NCBI GenBank assembly: GCA_003451595.1
Contig: DMDA01000113.1
Span: 8,430-44,180 of the forward strand
DNA: 35,751 nucleotides
Direction of reading: 5' to 3'
DNA from: Chloroflexota bacterium
Lineage (GTDB): Bacteria; Chloroflexota; Anaerolineae; Caldilineales; Caldilineaceae
Shown here: positions 8,298 to 17,000 of the stretch, in pieces
How the letters are laid out: every line of letters begins with the position of its first letter
Numbering within the stretch: the stretch's first letter is position 1
Program-made: the position numbers and the translations under genes
Notes under the pieces: model-generated
Told to the model about the DNA's origin: nothing
The model's input: only the letters and a program-made list of their open reading frames with translations
The model's database searches: none

Positions 8298-9641
8298 ATG
8301 ACTGACACGATCACCATCATCGGCGGCGGGTTGGCTGGAAGCGAGGCCGCCTGGCAGATCGCGCAGCGCGGGTTACACGTCGACCTGATCGAGATGCGCC
8401 CGGTGCGTGGGACAGAGGCGCATCACACCGATCGCCTGGCAGAGCTGGTGTGCAGCAATTCGATGGGTTCGACACTGCCTGACCGTGCATTGGGCATTCT
8501 CAAGCATGAACTCTTGCGGTTGGGCAGCATGATTATCCGCACGGCGTTCAAGCACGCCCTGCCGGCGGGCGCAGCGTTGGCCGTCAGCCGCGATGACTTT
8601 GCTGAGGAAGTCACGGCGCTGATTCATGGCCATCCTCACATCACGGTGCATCGCTGCGAGGTGACAGATATTCCCGCCGGCCCCACGATCATTGCTACTG
8701 GCCCGCTGACGAGCGCCGCATTGGCGACGCGTATCCAGGAGCTTACCGGCCAACAGCACCTCTACTTCTACGACGCCATGGCGCCTATCGTTGTGGCTGA
8801 CAGCATTGACATGCAGATCGCCTTCCGTCAGAGCCGCTACGACCGCGAGAGCGCGCTAGGCGGTGACGATGGCGATTATATCAACTGTCCGCTCGATAAG
8901 GCGGAGTACACGCGTTTCGTGCAGGCCTTGCTGGCAGCGCCGAAGATCGAGTTGAAGGGCGCCGACAAAGAGCTTGAGCGCTATTTCGAGGGCTGTATGC
9001 CGATCGAGGCGCTGGCCGCGCGCGGGGAGCGCGCACTGGCATTTGGCCCGATGCGTCCGGTCGGGCTACGCGACCCGCGCACCGGGCGTCGCCCTTACGC
9101 CGTAGTGCAACTGCGCCAGGACAACGTGGCCGGCACACTCTACAACATGGTCGGTTTCCAGACCAACATCCGCTGGGGCGCGCAGGAAGAGGTATTGCGG
9201 CTGATTCCGGGGCTGGCGCACGCCGAATTCGTGCGGCTGGGGCAGATGCATCGCAATACCTTCATCAACAGTCCGACCTTGCTGCATCCGACGCTGCAAT
9301 TCAAGGGGCGTGATGATCTCTTCTTTGCCGGGCAGATCACGGGTACGGAGGGCTATGTCGGCAGTACAATGGGCGGACTGGTGGCGGGCGTCAATCTGGT
9401 GCGGAGGTTACGCGGCGAGCCGTTGCTCACCTTTCCGCGCACCACCATGGTCGGCGCGCTGCTGCACTACATCACCCACGCCGACCCTGCCGCTTTCCAG
9501 CCGATGAAGGCGGCGATGGGGCTGCTGCCCGAACTAGAGGAGTCCGTGCGCAGCAAGCGCGCCCGCTACGCCACCTACGCCGAACGCGCCGAGGGCGAAA
9601 TGGCGGCGTTTCTGGCTGAGGCAGGATTCAGCCCGGTCTGA
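8298..9641 (+). CDS. trmFO: Folate-dependent tRNA uracil-5-methyltransferase TrmFO
   Basis: TrmFO uses methylenetetrahydrofolate and FADH2 to make ribothymidine at position 54 of tRNAs. The 447-residue protein opens with the FAD-binding IIGGGLAGSEAAW and the family signature EMRP..GTEAHHTD. The two cysteines expected for catalysis appear in LVCSNSMGS and FEGCMPIEALAARG. Also present are FGPMRPVGL, the YNMVGFQT region and a second nucleotide-binding stretch AGQITGTEGYVGS. Length is normal for the family. AAGGAG at 8288-8293 lies four bases before the ATG, so the start is secure. The gene stands alone between the divergent photolyase gene and pdxA. Confidence 0.97.
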   Translation: MTDTITIIGGGLAGSEAAWQIAQRGLHVDLIEMRPVRGTEAHHTDRLAELVCSNSMGSTLPDRALGILKHELLRLGSMIIRTAFKHALPAGAALAVSRDDFAEEVTALIHGHPHITVHRCEVTDIPAGPTIIATGPLTSAALATRIQELTGQQHLYFYDAMAPIVVADSIDMQIAFRQSRYDRESALGGDDGDYINCPLDKAEYTRFVQALLAAPKIELKGADKELERYFEGCMPIEALAARGERALAFGPMRPVGLRDPRTGRRPYAVVQLRQDNVAGTLYNMVGFQTNIRWGAQEEVLRLIPGLAHAEFVRLGQMHRNTFINSPTLLHPTLQFKGRDDLFFAGQITGTEGYVGSTMGGLVAGVNLVRRLRGEPLLTFPRTTMVGALLHYITHADPAAFQPMKAAMGLLPELEESVRSKRARYATYAERAEGEMAAFLAEAGFSPV

Positions 9642-9645
9642 TCCA

Positions 9646-9684
9646 CTGGCCCGATCTACTGGCCCGATCTACCGGCCCGATCTA
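9646..9684. repeat. 13-bp tandem repeat after trmFO
   Basis: Three copies of CTGGCCCGATCTA (9646-9658, 9659-9671, and 9672-9684 with one change) begin four bases after the trmFO stop. A decayed fourth copy follows. Confidence 0.9.
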
Positions 9685-9863
9685 TCGGTCAGACTCAAAT
9701 CGCTGGCGTGACAAGGCAGCCTGCCACGCCGGAGGTGATGACCTGCGTTGCAAACGCTTGCCCCAACCGTAAAGTAGACCCGCTCGGAGTTGCCGGGAAG
9801 ACGGGTGGACTGCGTAGCTGCTACCGCATAAACTCTGCCTGGCAATTAGTAAGTCAAGAAAGT

Positions 9864-10916
9864 ATGGCCACGATCATGAACAACGGAACCACTCCTATCC
9901 TGGCAATTACGATGGGCGACGCGGCTGGCATTGGGCCAGAGATTGTTGTCAAGGCGCTAAGCCGGCCAGAGGTGCGCGCCCTGTGCCGCCCGCTGGTCAT
10001 CGGCGACGTGATGATGCTCTATCATGGACTCCACTTTGTGGACAGCCAGACGCGTTTGAATATCCAGCCTGTTACTTCCGTTGCCGAGATTAACTGGCGT
10101 GATGCCACTGCGATCCCGGTGCTTCAGCCCGGTGACGCGCTGGCAGACGTCAAGCCAGGGGAACTGTCGGCGGCGGCAGGGCGCGGCGCGGTCGAGTATG
10201 TGCTGACGGCGTGCGCGCTGGCGAAGCGTGGCGAGGTCGCGGGCATCGTCACGGCGCCGCTCAACAAGGAGGCGATGCGGCTGGCGGGCTTCAGCTATCC
10301 CGGCCATACCGAGCTGCTGGCCGAACAATTTGGCGTCCAGCACTATTCGCTGGTGCTGGCGGCGCATGGCCAGTTCATTTTTCATGTGACGACGCACGTA
10401 TCGCTGCGCCGGGCGCTGGAATTGATCACACGTGAACGCGTGCTGAGCCAGATTCGGCTGGCGCACTTACTGGCGGACGCGTTGGGGCGTGGCGCCGAAA
10501 CGATCGCGGTGGCCGGTCTCAATCCGCACGCCGGTGAAAATGGACTGTTCGGCGACGAGGAAATTGTCGCCATTGCGCCGGCGGTGCGCGATGCCCAGGC
10601 GGCAGGCATCCCGGTGGTTGGTCCGCTGCCGGCGGATGTGCTTTTCCCGCGTGCCGCGCAGGGACGCTACGCCTTCGTGATTGCGCTCTACCACGACCAG
10701 GGGCACGCGGTCTTCAAGACGCTCTACTTCGACGAAGGCGTCAATGTGACGGTGGGACTGCCTGTCATCCGCACCTCAGTCGATCACGGCACCGCCTTCG
10801 ATATTGCCGGGCAGGGCATAGCCAGCGACGCCAGCCTAGTCGAAGCGATCCGCCTGGCCGCTCAGCTTGGGCCAAAGTGGGGCGAGATTCACGCCGCGGC
10901 GCGCGACGCTCTCTGA
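9864..10916 (+). CDS. pdxA: 4-hydroxythreonine-4-phosphate dehydrogenase PdxA
   Basis: PdxA oxidises 4-phosphohydroxy-L-threonine with NAD in the DXP-dependent route to pyridoxal phosphate. Family motifs are clear: ITMGDAAGIGPEI at the start, TAPLNKEAM, YPGHTELLAEQFG with a metal-ligand His, VTTHVSLR with the second His, AGLNPHAGENGLFGDEE, and YHDQGHAVFK with the third. The frame is open from 9708, but the family begins just before ITMGD, so ATG 9864 (350 residues) is preferred; ATG 9876 is an alternative. Neither has a strong ribosome binding site. The related PdxA2 acts on threonate phosphates, usually beside a DUF1537 kinase, which is absent here. Confidence 0.93.
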   Translation: MATIMNNGTTPILAITMGDAAGIGPEIVVKALSRPEVRALCRPLVIGDVMMLYHGLHFVDSQTRLNIQPVTSVAEINWRDATAIPVLQPGDALADVKPGELSAAAGRGAVEYVLTACALAKRGEVAGIVTAPLNKEAMRLAGFSYPGHTELLAEQFGVQHYSLVLAAHGQFIFHVTTHVSLRRALELITRERVLSQIRLAHLLADALGRGAETIAVAGLNPHAGENGLFGDEEIVAIAPAVRDAQAAGIPVVGPLPADVLFPRAAQGRYAFVIALYHDQGHAVFKTLYFDEGVNVTVGLPVIRTSVDHGTAFDIAGQGIASDASLVEAIRLAAQLGPKWGEIHAAARDAL

Positions 10917-10957
10917 TGGCGTCGTCTTGCGGCCTGTGGCCGTACATCCTTTGCTCA

Positions 10958-10988
10958 CCTGCACGGAAGCTCACAGCTTCCGGGCAGG
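10958..10988. repeat. GGAAGCT palindrome after pdxA
   Basis: CCTGC-A-CGGAAGCT (10958-10971) pairs with AGCTTCCG-G-GCAGG (10975-10988) around a CAC loop, with one A/G mismatch. There is no T-run. The 21-base core differs from the element at 25511-25531 only in two loop bases, so the two are copies of one family. Confidence 0.65.
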
Positions 10989-11047
10989 CGCTGATGGCGC
11001 AGTTAAATTGCACAGTCTATCCGTCGAGCAAAGCAATTTTCCCCTGT

Positions 11048-11076
11048 TTGTCGGCGCAAGGGGTTGATGGTAGAGT
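11048..11076 (+). promoter_or_regulatory. Candidate promoter of the CHAT/SIR2/STAND operon
   Basis: TTGTCG (11048-11053) and TAGAGT (11071-11076) are 17 bases apart, each matching the sigma-70 consensus at four of six positions. They lie about 55 bases before the first gene of the operon. Confidence 0.35.
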
Positions 11077-11129
11077 ATTCTGCTAACAGCGGACTCTATC
11101 CTTGCCATTGACCCAGGCGTCGACCGGCC

Positions 11130-12983
11130 ATGTCCCCACAATATGAAGACTTCGACCTGCTCATCGAACGCACCGGCGACGGCTATCGCGCCCGCGTGCT
11201 CGACTCGCCAGCAGGACAGGCGCAGGCGCCGCTGGTGTTGACGCCGGAATTGGCCACAATCCAGACAATCATCGGGAGTGGCTGGCAGGTCGAGCAGCTT
11301 GGCCCGGCGCAGGTGAAACAATGGGGCGCAGCATTGTACACTGTGCTCTTTCCCGGCGAGGTTGAAACTGCGCTGCTGCGCAGCCTCGACGCCGTGAGGC
11401 GCGACGGGCGCCATCTGCGCGTGCGCCTACACCTGGCCGACGTCCCCGAACTGGCGCGGTTGCCCTGGGAGTTAGTCTACGCACCTGGCCTCGACCGCTT
11501 TCTGGCGCTCTCCACGACGACGCCGCTGGTGCGCTACATGGCGCTGAGCGCCGCAGCCCCGCAGTTGCCCGCACCACCGCCGCTGACGTTGCTTTGCGTG
11601 TTGCCCGATCCCGCCGACCTGGCGCCGCGCCTGGATGTAGAAGCTGAATGGCGCCGGGTGCAAGATGCAGTCGCACCGCTGGTTGCAGCCGGCAGCGTTA
11701 CACTGGTGCAGCTGGAAGCGCCCACCGTCGCTGCGCTGCGCCAACACTTGCGCCGCACTCCCGTGCATCTAATCCACTTCATCGGGCATGGCTGGGCTGA
11801 CAGCGCGATGCAGCAGAGTGGCCTGGTCTTCGAGGACGACGCCGGCAATGGGGCATTGATCGATGCCGAGACGCTCGGCGTGATCCTGGAGGACGACACG
11901 GCGCTGCGGCTGGTTTTTCTCAACGCCTGCGCTGGCGCCCGCGCTGCGGAGCACGATGCCTTTCAGGGCACGGCGCAACATCTGGTGCGCCAGGGTGTGC
12001 CCGTCGTAGTGGCGATGCAGTTCGACATTGTGAGCGAGCGTGCTGCGTTGCTGGCGCAGGAATTCTATCGCGCGGTGGCGGATGGCTTCCCGGTGGAAGC
12101 CGCGCTCACCGAGGCGCGCAAGGCGCTCTTCACCGCCGACGGCGCGCCAGATTGGGCGACTCCGGTCATTTTCACGCGCGCGGCCGATAATCGGCTGATA
12201 GAGACAGCGTCACCTGCACCTGCCCCAGCGATTGGCCAGAAAACAGCGCCACCTGCTCCACGCTTGCCCTTCGAGCCGGAGATGGTCAGCATTCCTGCCG
12301 GCGTCTTCACGATGGGCGCTGGCGACGCCTCGCCGCCATGGCAACAACACACCGTGGAAGCGCCCGCCTTTGCCATCGGCAAATATCCGATCACCAATGC
12401 CGAATACGCTGCCTTTGTCAAACGCCAGCCAGAGCGACGTCCGCAGCAAAGTGGCTGGTTCTTTACGACGCCGCCGGCAGATCGTCTCGACCACCCGGTG
12501 ACCGGCATCACCTGGCACGATGCGGCGGCCTATTGCGTCTGGCTGGCGGCGCAGACTGGACGCGCCTACCGGCTGCCTACCGAAGCGGAGTGGGAGCGTG
12601 CGGCACGCGGCGATGATGTGCGCACCTATCCCTGGGGCGAAGAGCCGCTCACGTCCGACCGCTGTAACGCCAACAGCCATCAGACGACGCCGGTTACGGC
12701 GACGCCAGCGGGATGCAGCCCGTTTGGCGTTTGTGATTTGGTCGGCAATGTGCGCGAATGGACGACCACGCGTTGGGGCGACAATGTGCGCCAGCCGCGC
12801 TTTGTCTATCCTTACCAACGCGATGAACGCGAGGCCGTCAGTGACCGGGTCAATGAGTTGCGCATCTGTCGCGGGGGAGCTTTCAACGATCCACCGGCGT
12901 TATTGACGTGCAGCGCCCGCACCGCCGTGCACGCCGACGCCCACCTTGCCACCATCGGTTTTCGCGTCGCCTGTGACGCCTGA
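11130..12983 (+). CDS. CHAT-domain protease fused to an FGE-sulfatase-like domain
   Basis: Residues 1-355 form a CHAT domain, the caspase-like peptidase fold. The catalytic pair appears as His220 in HFIGHGWAD and Cys267 in FLNACAGA, followed by the usual GFPVEAALTEARKAL helix. A Pro/Ala linker (about 360-380) leads to an FGE-like domain (about 383-615) with MVSIPAGVFTMG, RLPTEAEWERAARG, LVGNVREWT and CRGGAF. Formylglycine-generating enzymes use two cysteines near the C-terminus; here the first is missing and one remains in LLTCSAR, so this domain more likely binds than oxidises. The protein has no signal peptide. It is the first gene of a tight operon, with 27 bases to the next gene. Such fusions occur with STAND proteins in conflict systems, so a regulated protease effector is a reasonable guess. 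Confidence 0.88.
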   Translation: MSPQYEDFDLLIERTGDGYRARVLDSPAGQAQAPLVLTPELATIQTIIGSGWQVEQLGPAQVKQWGAALYTVLFPGEVETALLRSLDAVRRDGRHLRVRLHLADVPELARLPWELVYAPGLDRFLALSTTTPLVRYMALSAAAPQLPAPPPLTLLCVLPDPADLAPRLDVEAEWRRVQDAVAPLVAAGSVTLVQLEAPTVAALRQHLRRTPVHLIHFIGHGWADSAMQQSGLVFEDDAGNGALIDAETLGVILEDDTALRLVFLNACAGARAAEHDAFQGTAQHLVRQGVPVVVAMQFDIVSERAALLAQEFYRAVADGFPVEAALTEARKALFTADGAPDWATPVIFTRAADNRLIETASPAPAPAIGQKTAPPAPRLPFEPEMVSIPAGVFTMGAGDASPPWQQHTVEAPAFAIGKYPITNAEYAAFVKRQPERRPQQSGWFFTTPPADRLDHPVTGITWHDAAAYCVWLAAQTGRAYRLPTEAEWERAARGDDVRTYPWGEEPLTSDRCNANSHQTTPVTATPAGCSPFGVCDLVGNVREWTTTRWGDNVRQPRFVYPYQRDEREAVSDRVNELRICRGGAFNDPPALLTCSARTAVHADAHLATIGFRVACDA

Positions 12984-13010
12984 AACAGCCGCCTGCGGAG
13001 AGACGCACCA

Positions 13011-14003
13011 ATGCCCAATAACGAGATTGCCTGGAGCTACATCGCTGATCAGATCAATCGCAAAAAGTGCACGCCGGTGATCAGCAATCAGCTGATCCTG
13101 GGGACGCTTTTTCCCGGCCAGGCGGTGGTGCGTGAGTGGGCGAAGAGTGGTGGCTATCCACTGGCGGACGCCAACCTGGCGCTGGTGGCGCAGTATTTGA
13201 GCGTCACTTACCGCGATGCATATCGGGCCAAGACAGAATATCTGGAGTTTCTCAAGCAGCGCTACCTGGCGGCTGTGGCGCAGGACCCGGCTCTGGATCG
13301 GAGTCTGCTGGAACAGGTGCGCCGTGAACGTGGTCTGAGCCTGTCGCAACTGGTCGGCGAACGCCTGGGCTATCCTGCTGCTGGCGACATGGAGAACTCG
13401 CTCAACCTTCTGGCCGCCTTCGACATGCCGATCTACTTGACGACCAGCCCGCACCTGCTGCTGGAGACGGCGCTGCGCAACCTCAACAAGCATCCGCGCA
13501 CCGAAGTCTACGCCTGGAACCCCAGCCTGGAGGAGATCATCCCCGCCGACTATCATCACAACCCTGATTTTCAGCCGACGATCGATGCGCCGTTGGTCTA
13601 CCATCTGCAAGGGTTGGATGAGTTCCCCGATTCGTTAGTGCTAAGCGAGGAAGATCATCTCGACTTCATTGGCAACGTCATCCACGACTTTCGCGAGATC
13701 GGCAAGATGCCCAACGCTGTGCGCAACGCCATCTCCAGTACAATCTTGATTCTGCTGGGCTATAACGTGCAGTCGTGGGAGATGCGCGTGATTCTGCAGG
13801 AGTTGATCCGCGACCAGCCGCGCCGCCCGCGCAGTGTGGCGATCCAGCTCGACCCGCGTGACACGCCAGAAATTCTCGACTCGGCGCGCTTTCAGGAGTA
13901 CGTGCAAATGTACCTCGCACAGGATAAGTACCGCTTCGATATTTACTGGGGCGACGCCCTGGCATTTCTCAAGCAACTCTGGAGCGCGTGGCAAGGGGGA
14001 TGA
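13011..14003 (+). CDS. SIR2-like domain protein with a degenerate NAD-binding loop
   Basis: The 330-residue protein resembles the SIR2-like proteins found beside STAND and CHAT genes. Conserved-looking parts are YPLADANLALVAQYLS, IYLTTSPHLLLETAL (where sirtuins have TTN..D) and LVYHLQGLDEFPDSLVLSE, which matches the sirtuin His-Gly region and its downstream strand. The N-terminal loop that normally reads GAGxS is here TPVISNQLIL, so ordinary NAD binding is doubtful. The rest of the domain, including a conserved Asp-rich C-terminal helix pair, looks intact rather than decayed. GGAGAG lies about nine bases before the ATG. The last codons abut the STAND gene. In related systems SIR2 domains deplete NAD after activation; whether this one can is open. 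Confidence 0.72.
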   Translation: MPNNEIAWSYIADQINRKKCTPVISNQLILGTLFPGQAVVREWAKSGGYPLADANLALVAQYLSVTYRDAYRAKTEYLEFLKQRYLAAVAQDPALDRSLLEQVRRERGLSLSQLVGERLGYPAAGDMENSLNLLAAFDMPIYLTTSPHLLLETALRNLNKHPRTEVYAWNPSLEEIIPADYHHNPDFQPTIDAPLVYHLQGLDEFPDSLVLSEEDHLDFIGNVIHDFREIGKMPNAVRNAISSTILILLGYNVQSWEMRVILQELIRDQPRRPRSVAIQLDPRDTPEILDSARFQEYVQMYLAQDKYRFDIYWGDALAFLKQLWSAWQGG

Positions 14004-14005
14004 GC

Positions 14006-17000
14006 ATGGCCGCAAGCCTGAGTGCAAGCCTGAGTGCAAGTCTGACTGCTGAAGACAACGCGCCGACGCCCGACCGCGAGAATCCATACATCGGGCCACG
14101 CCCTTTTGGCGACAACCCGCGCGAGCGCCGTCTCTTTTTTGGTCGCGAGCGTGAGAGCGCCGACCTGCTATCACTGGTGCTGGCGGAACGGCTGGTGCTC
14201 TTCTACGCACCTTCCGGCGCCGGCAAGAGTTCGCTGCTGAATGCGCGGCTACTGCCTGCCCTGCGCGAGGAAGGGTTTGCGATTCTGGGCACAGTGCGCG
14301 TGGGCAGGCAGTTGCCCACTGGTTGGTCTCTGCAGACGCTCGCCAACGTCTATGTCTTCAATCTGCTCCGCGACCTGGAAACAGCGGACGCTGACAGCCT
14401 GCGCCTGGCCACGTTGCGCTTGCCAGAGTATCTGGCTGCGTTGCCCACTGACCCGGCGCGCCCCGACCGGATACTGGTAATCGACCAGTTCGAGGAGCTG
14501 TTCACCACCTACGCAGACCAATGGCAGAAACGGGAGGATTTCTTCCGCCAGCTCAGCCAGGCGCTGAACGACGACCCACACCTATGGGGCATTCTTGCCC
14601 TGCGCGAGGATTACATCGCCGAGCTTGACCCCTATTTGCGGCTGCTGCCGAATCGCGGCCGCGTGCGCTATCGGCTTACCTATATGGACGCAGCGGCGGC
14701 GTTGGAGGCGGTGCAACAACCGGCGGCGCTGGCCGGGCGCCCCTTTGCACCAGGCGTCGCCGAGAATCTGGTGAACAACCTGCGCCAGATGACGACCGGC
14801 AGCGACGACGCCCCCAGACTGGGCGAAACTATCGAGCCGGTGCAGTTGCAGGTCGTTTGTATGCAGCTGTGGGAGAATCTACGCGACCGTCCTGGCGTCA
14901 CCATTACTGCCGACGATGTCGAGAGTCTGGCGCGCGGCGCCGGGCTGGGCGAGTTCGTCAATCACGCGCTGGCGACTTTCTACGAACAGACGTTGGCAGC
15001 AGTGCCGTTGGAGGGAAGCGGCGTCAGCGAGCGCGAGATACGCGATTGGTTCAGTCAGACCCTGATCACCCGCGACGGCACACGCAACCTGCTCTATCAA
15101 TCGGAAAGTGAGACGGGCGGGTTACCCAATACCGTCGTCTTCGAGCTGGAGCGGCGCTTCTTGTTGCGTGGCGAGACGCGCAGCGGTGGGCGCTGGGTGG
15201 AACTGGTGCATGATCGCCTGATCGCGCCGATCCGCGATGCCAATGCACAGTGGCGACGACGCCATCCGCTGGTGATTGCGGCCGATCTCTGGCACGCCGA
15301 CCGTCGACCTTCACTGCTCCTGAGCGGTCAGGCGCTGGTCGATGCCCAGGCTGAGCTGGCGCGCTACCCTACGCGCTATAGCGAGATCGAACGTCGCTTC
15401 GTCGCCGCCGGCGCTGAGGCCGAGGCCGCGCTGCTGAGACAGCAACAGCTTGACGAGGAGAAGCGTCGTCAGAAGGCGGCGCGCGATCGTATCGTGGCGC
15501 TGGCAGCGGCCGGCGCTGCGATTCTGATGTTTCTCTTGATGGTGATAGCCGTCGTGTTGGCGGTTCAGTCGCTTCAGAATGCGCTGGCCGCACAGAACGC
15601 CACGCGCACGGCAAATGCCGAACGCGACCGCGCCATCCGCGCTGAACAGAGCGCCAGCGAAGCCGCACAGCAAGCCGAGGCGCGCGCCGCCGAAGCTATG
15701 GCCGCGCGCGCCATCACCGACCAGCTTAACCGCCAGATCCGCGCTGACCAGCTTGCCAGCCAGGCAGTCCTGGCGTTGGAGCAAAGCCCACAGCAGGCGC
15801 TGTTGCTGGCTGTCGAGGCGATGCGATTGAGTGCGGCAAATGGTGGTCAACTTTCGCACGCGGTCGCGCAGTCGATCCACGACGTCCTGCACGCCACCGG
15901 CGGTATTCCGGCCACGCCGATCAACGATGACGCGGTGGCGCTTGTGTTGGGCGCCGACGGGAGTTGGTTTGCCGCCGCCACAGCCGACGGCGCGCTTCAG
16001 GCTTGGCGGATCGCGGCTGGCGATCTGCAAACGTACACGCTCATGCCAGCGGGTGGGTCGCTTGTCTGGGGGTTAGCGGTGGCGCCGGATCGCCGTCTGG
16101 CAGCGGCAGGAGAGGATGGCGTCGTACGGGTCTGGCAAATCGACGCGCCAGAAGCCGCGCCACAAACGTTGGCGACAGCTGACGCGCCACTGTACGCAGT
16201 CGCGTTTAGCGCGGATGGTCGCTGGTTGGCAGCCGCCGGTGAAGCCGGCGCCCTCTATCTGTGGGACACGCGCACGCCTGACGCTGCGGGGCAAGCCTTG
16301 CCTGGGCACACGGGCGCAGTCACCACCCTCGCGTTTAGCCCAGATCATCAGTGGTTGGTGACTGGCGACAGCGACGGCGTCCTGCGACTATGGTTGATGG
16401 GTGCACCGGCGCAGGAGGTTGCCGTTGCGATGCTCGCTGCCCCGATCACGACCATTGCCTTCAGCCCGGATGGGGCAGTTTATGCGGCCGGCGATCAATT
16501 GGGGGGCGTACATGTCTATCCTGCGCCGGGTTCAGAGCCGGGTTCAGAGCGGACAAAACTGACCGCTCTGGTGAATCTGCCCAGCCATGACGCGTCAATC
16601 CGCGCGCTGGATTTCTCTGCAAACGGCGTCTGGTTGGCGATAGGTGATGAGAACGGCGTGGCGCGCGTCTGGAATTTCAAGGATGCCACACGCAGTTATG
16701 TGGTGCGCGCCCATGCGGCATCGCTGCGCGGGTTGGCATTCGTGCTTGGCGCTGGCGGCGAAAAACTTGTGACAGTCGGCGATGACGGTCCCGAACAGGC
16801 CAGTGTGCGGCTATGGGACTACAGTCAGGTCGGCGCTACACCCGTCACCGTGCGCGGGCATGATGGCGTCATCAACCTGCTGGCCAGCGTGCGCGGTCTC
16901 AACGGCTTTCTCACCGCTGGCTATGACCATTTCGTGCGTATCTGGCTGGTCGATAATCCGCAGGCGGAGCCGTCGATCCTGGTGGCTGGCGCCTCCTTTG

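Noticed and set aside
9687..9705. Partial likeness to the tRNA-Asn 3' end (attachment site)
   Set aside because: Only AGACTC is shared with neighbouring bases drifting; it is too short to be an attachment duplicate.
9720..9850. Possible cobalamin riboswitch (GCCCC, CCGTAA and GGGAAGAC stretches) before pdxA
   Set aside because: The blocks are only loosely similar and are not in the order or spacing of the B12-box architecture, and pdxA is not a usual target.
9708..9863. N-terminal extension of the PdxA frame, with ATG 9738 next to GGAGGT
   Set aside because: The 52 extra residues have no family character, and the GGAGGT is only about two bases from that ATG, too close to serve it. The family starts at about 9864.
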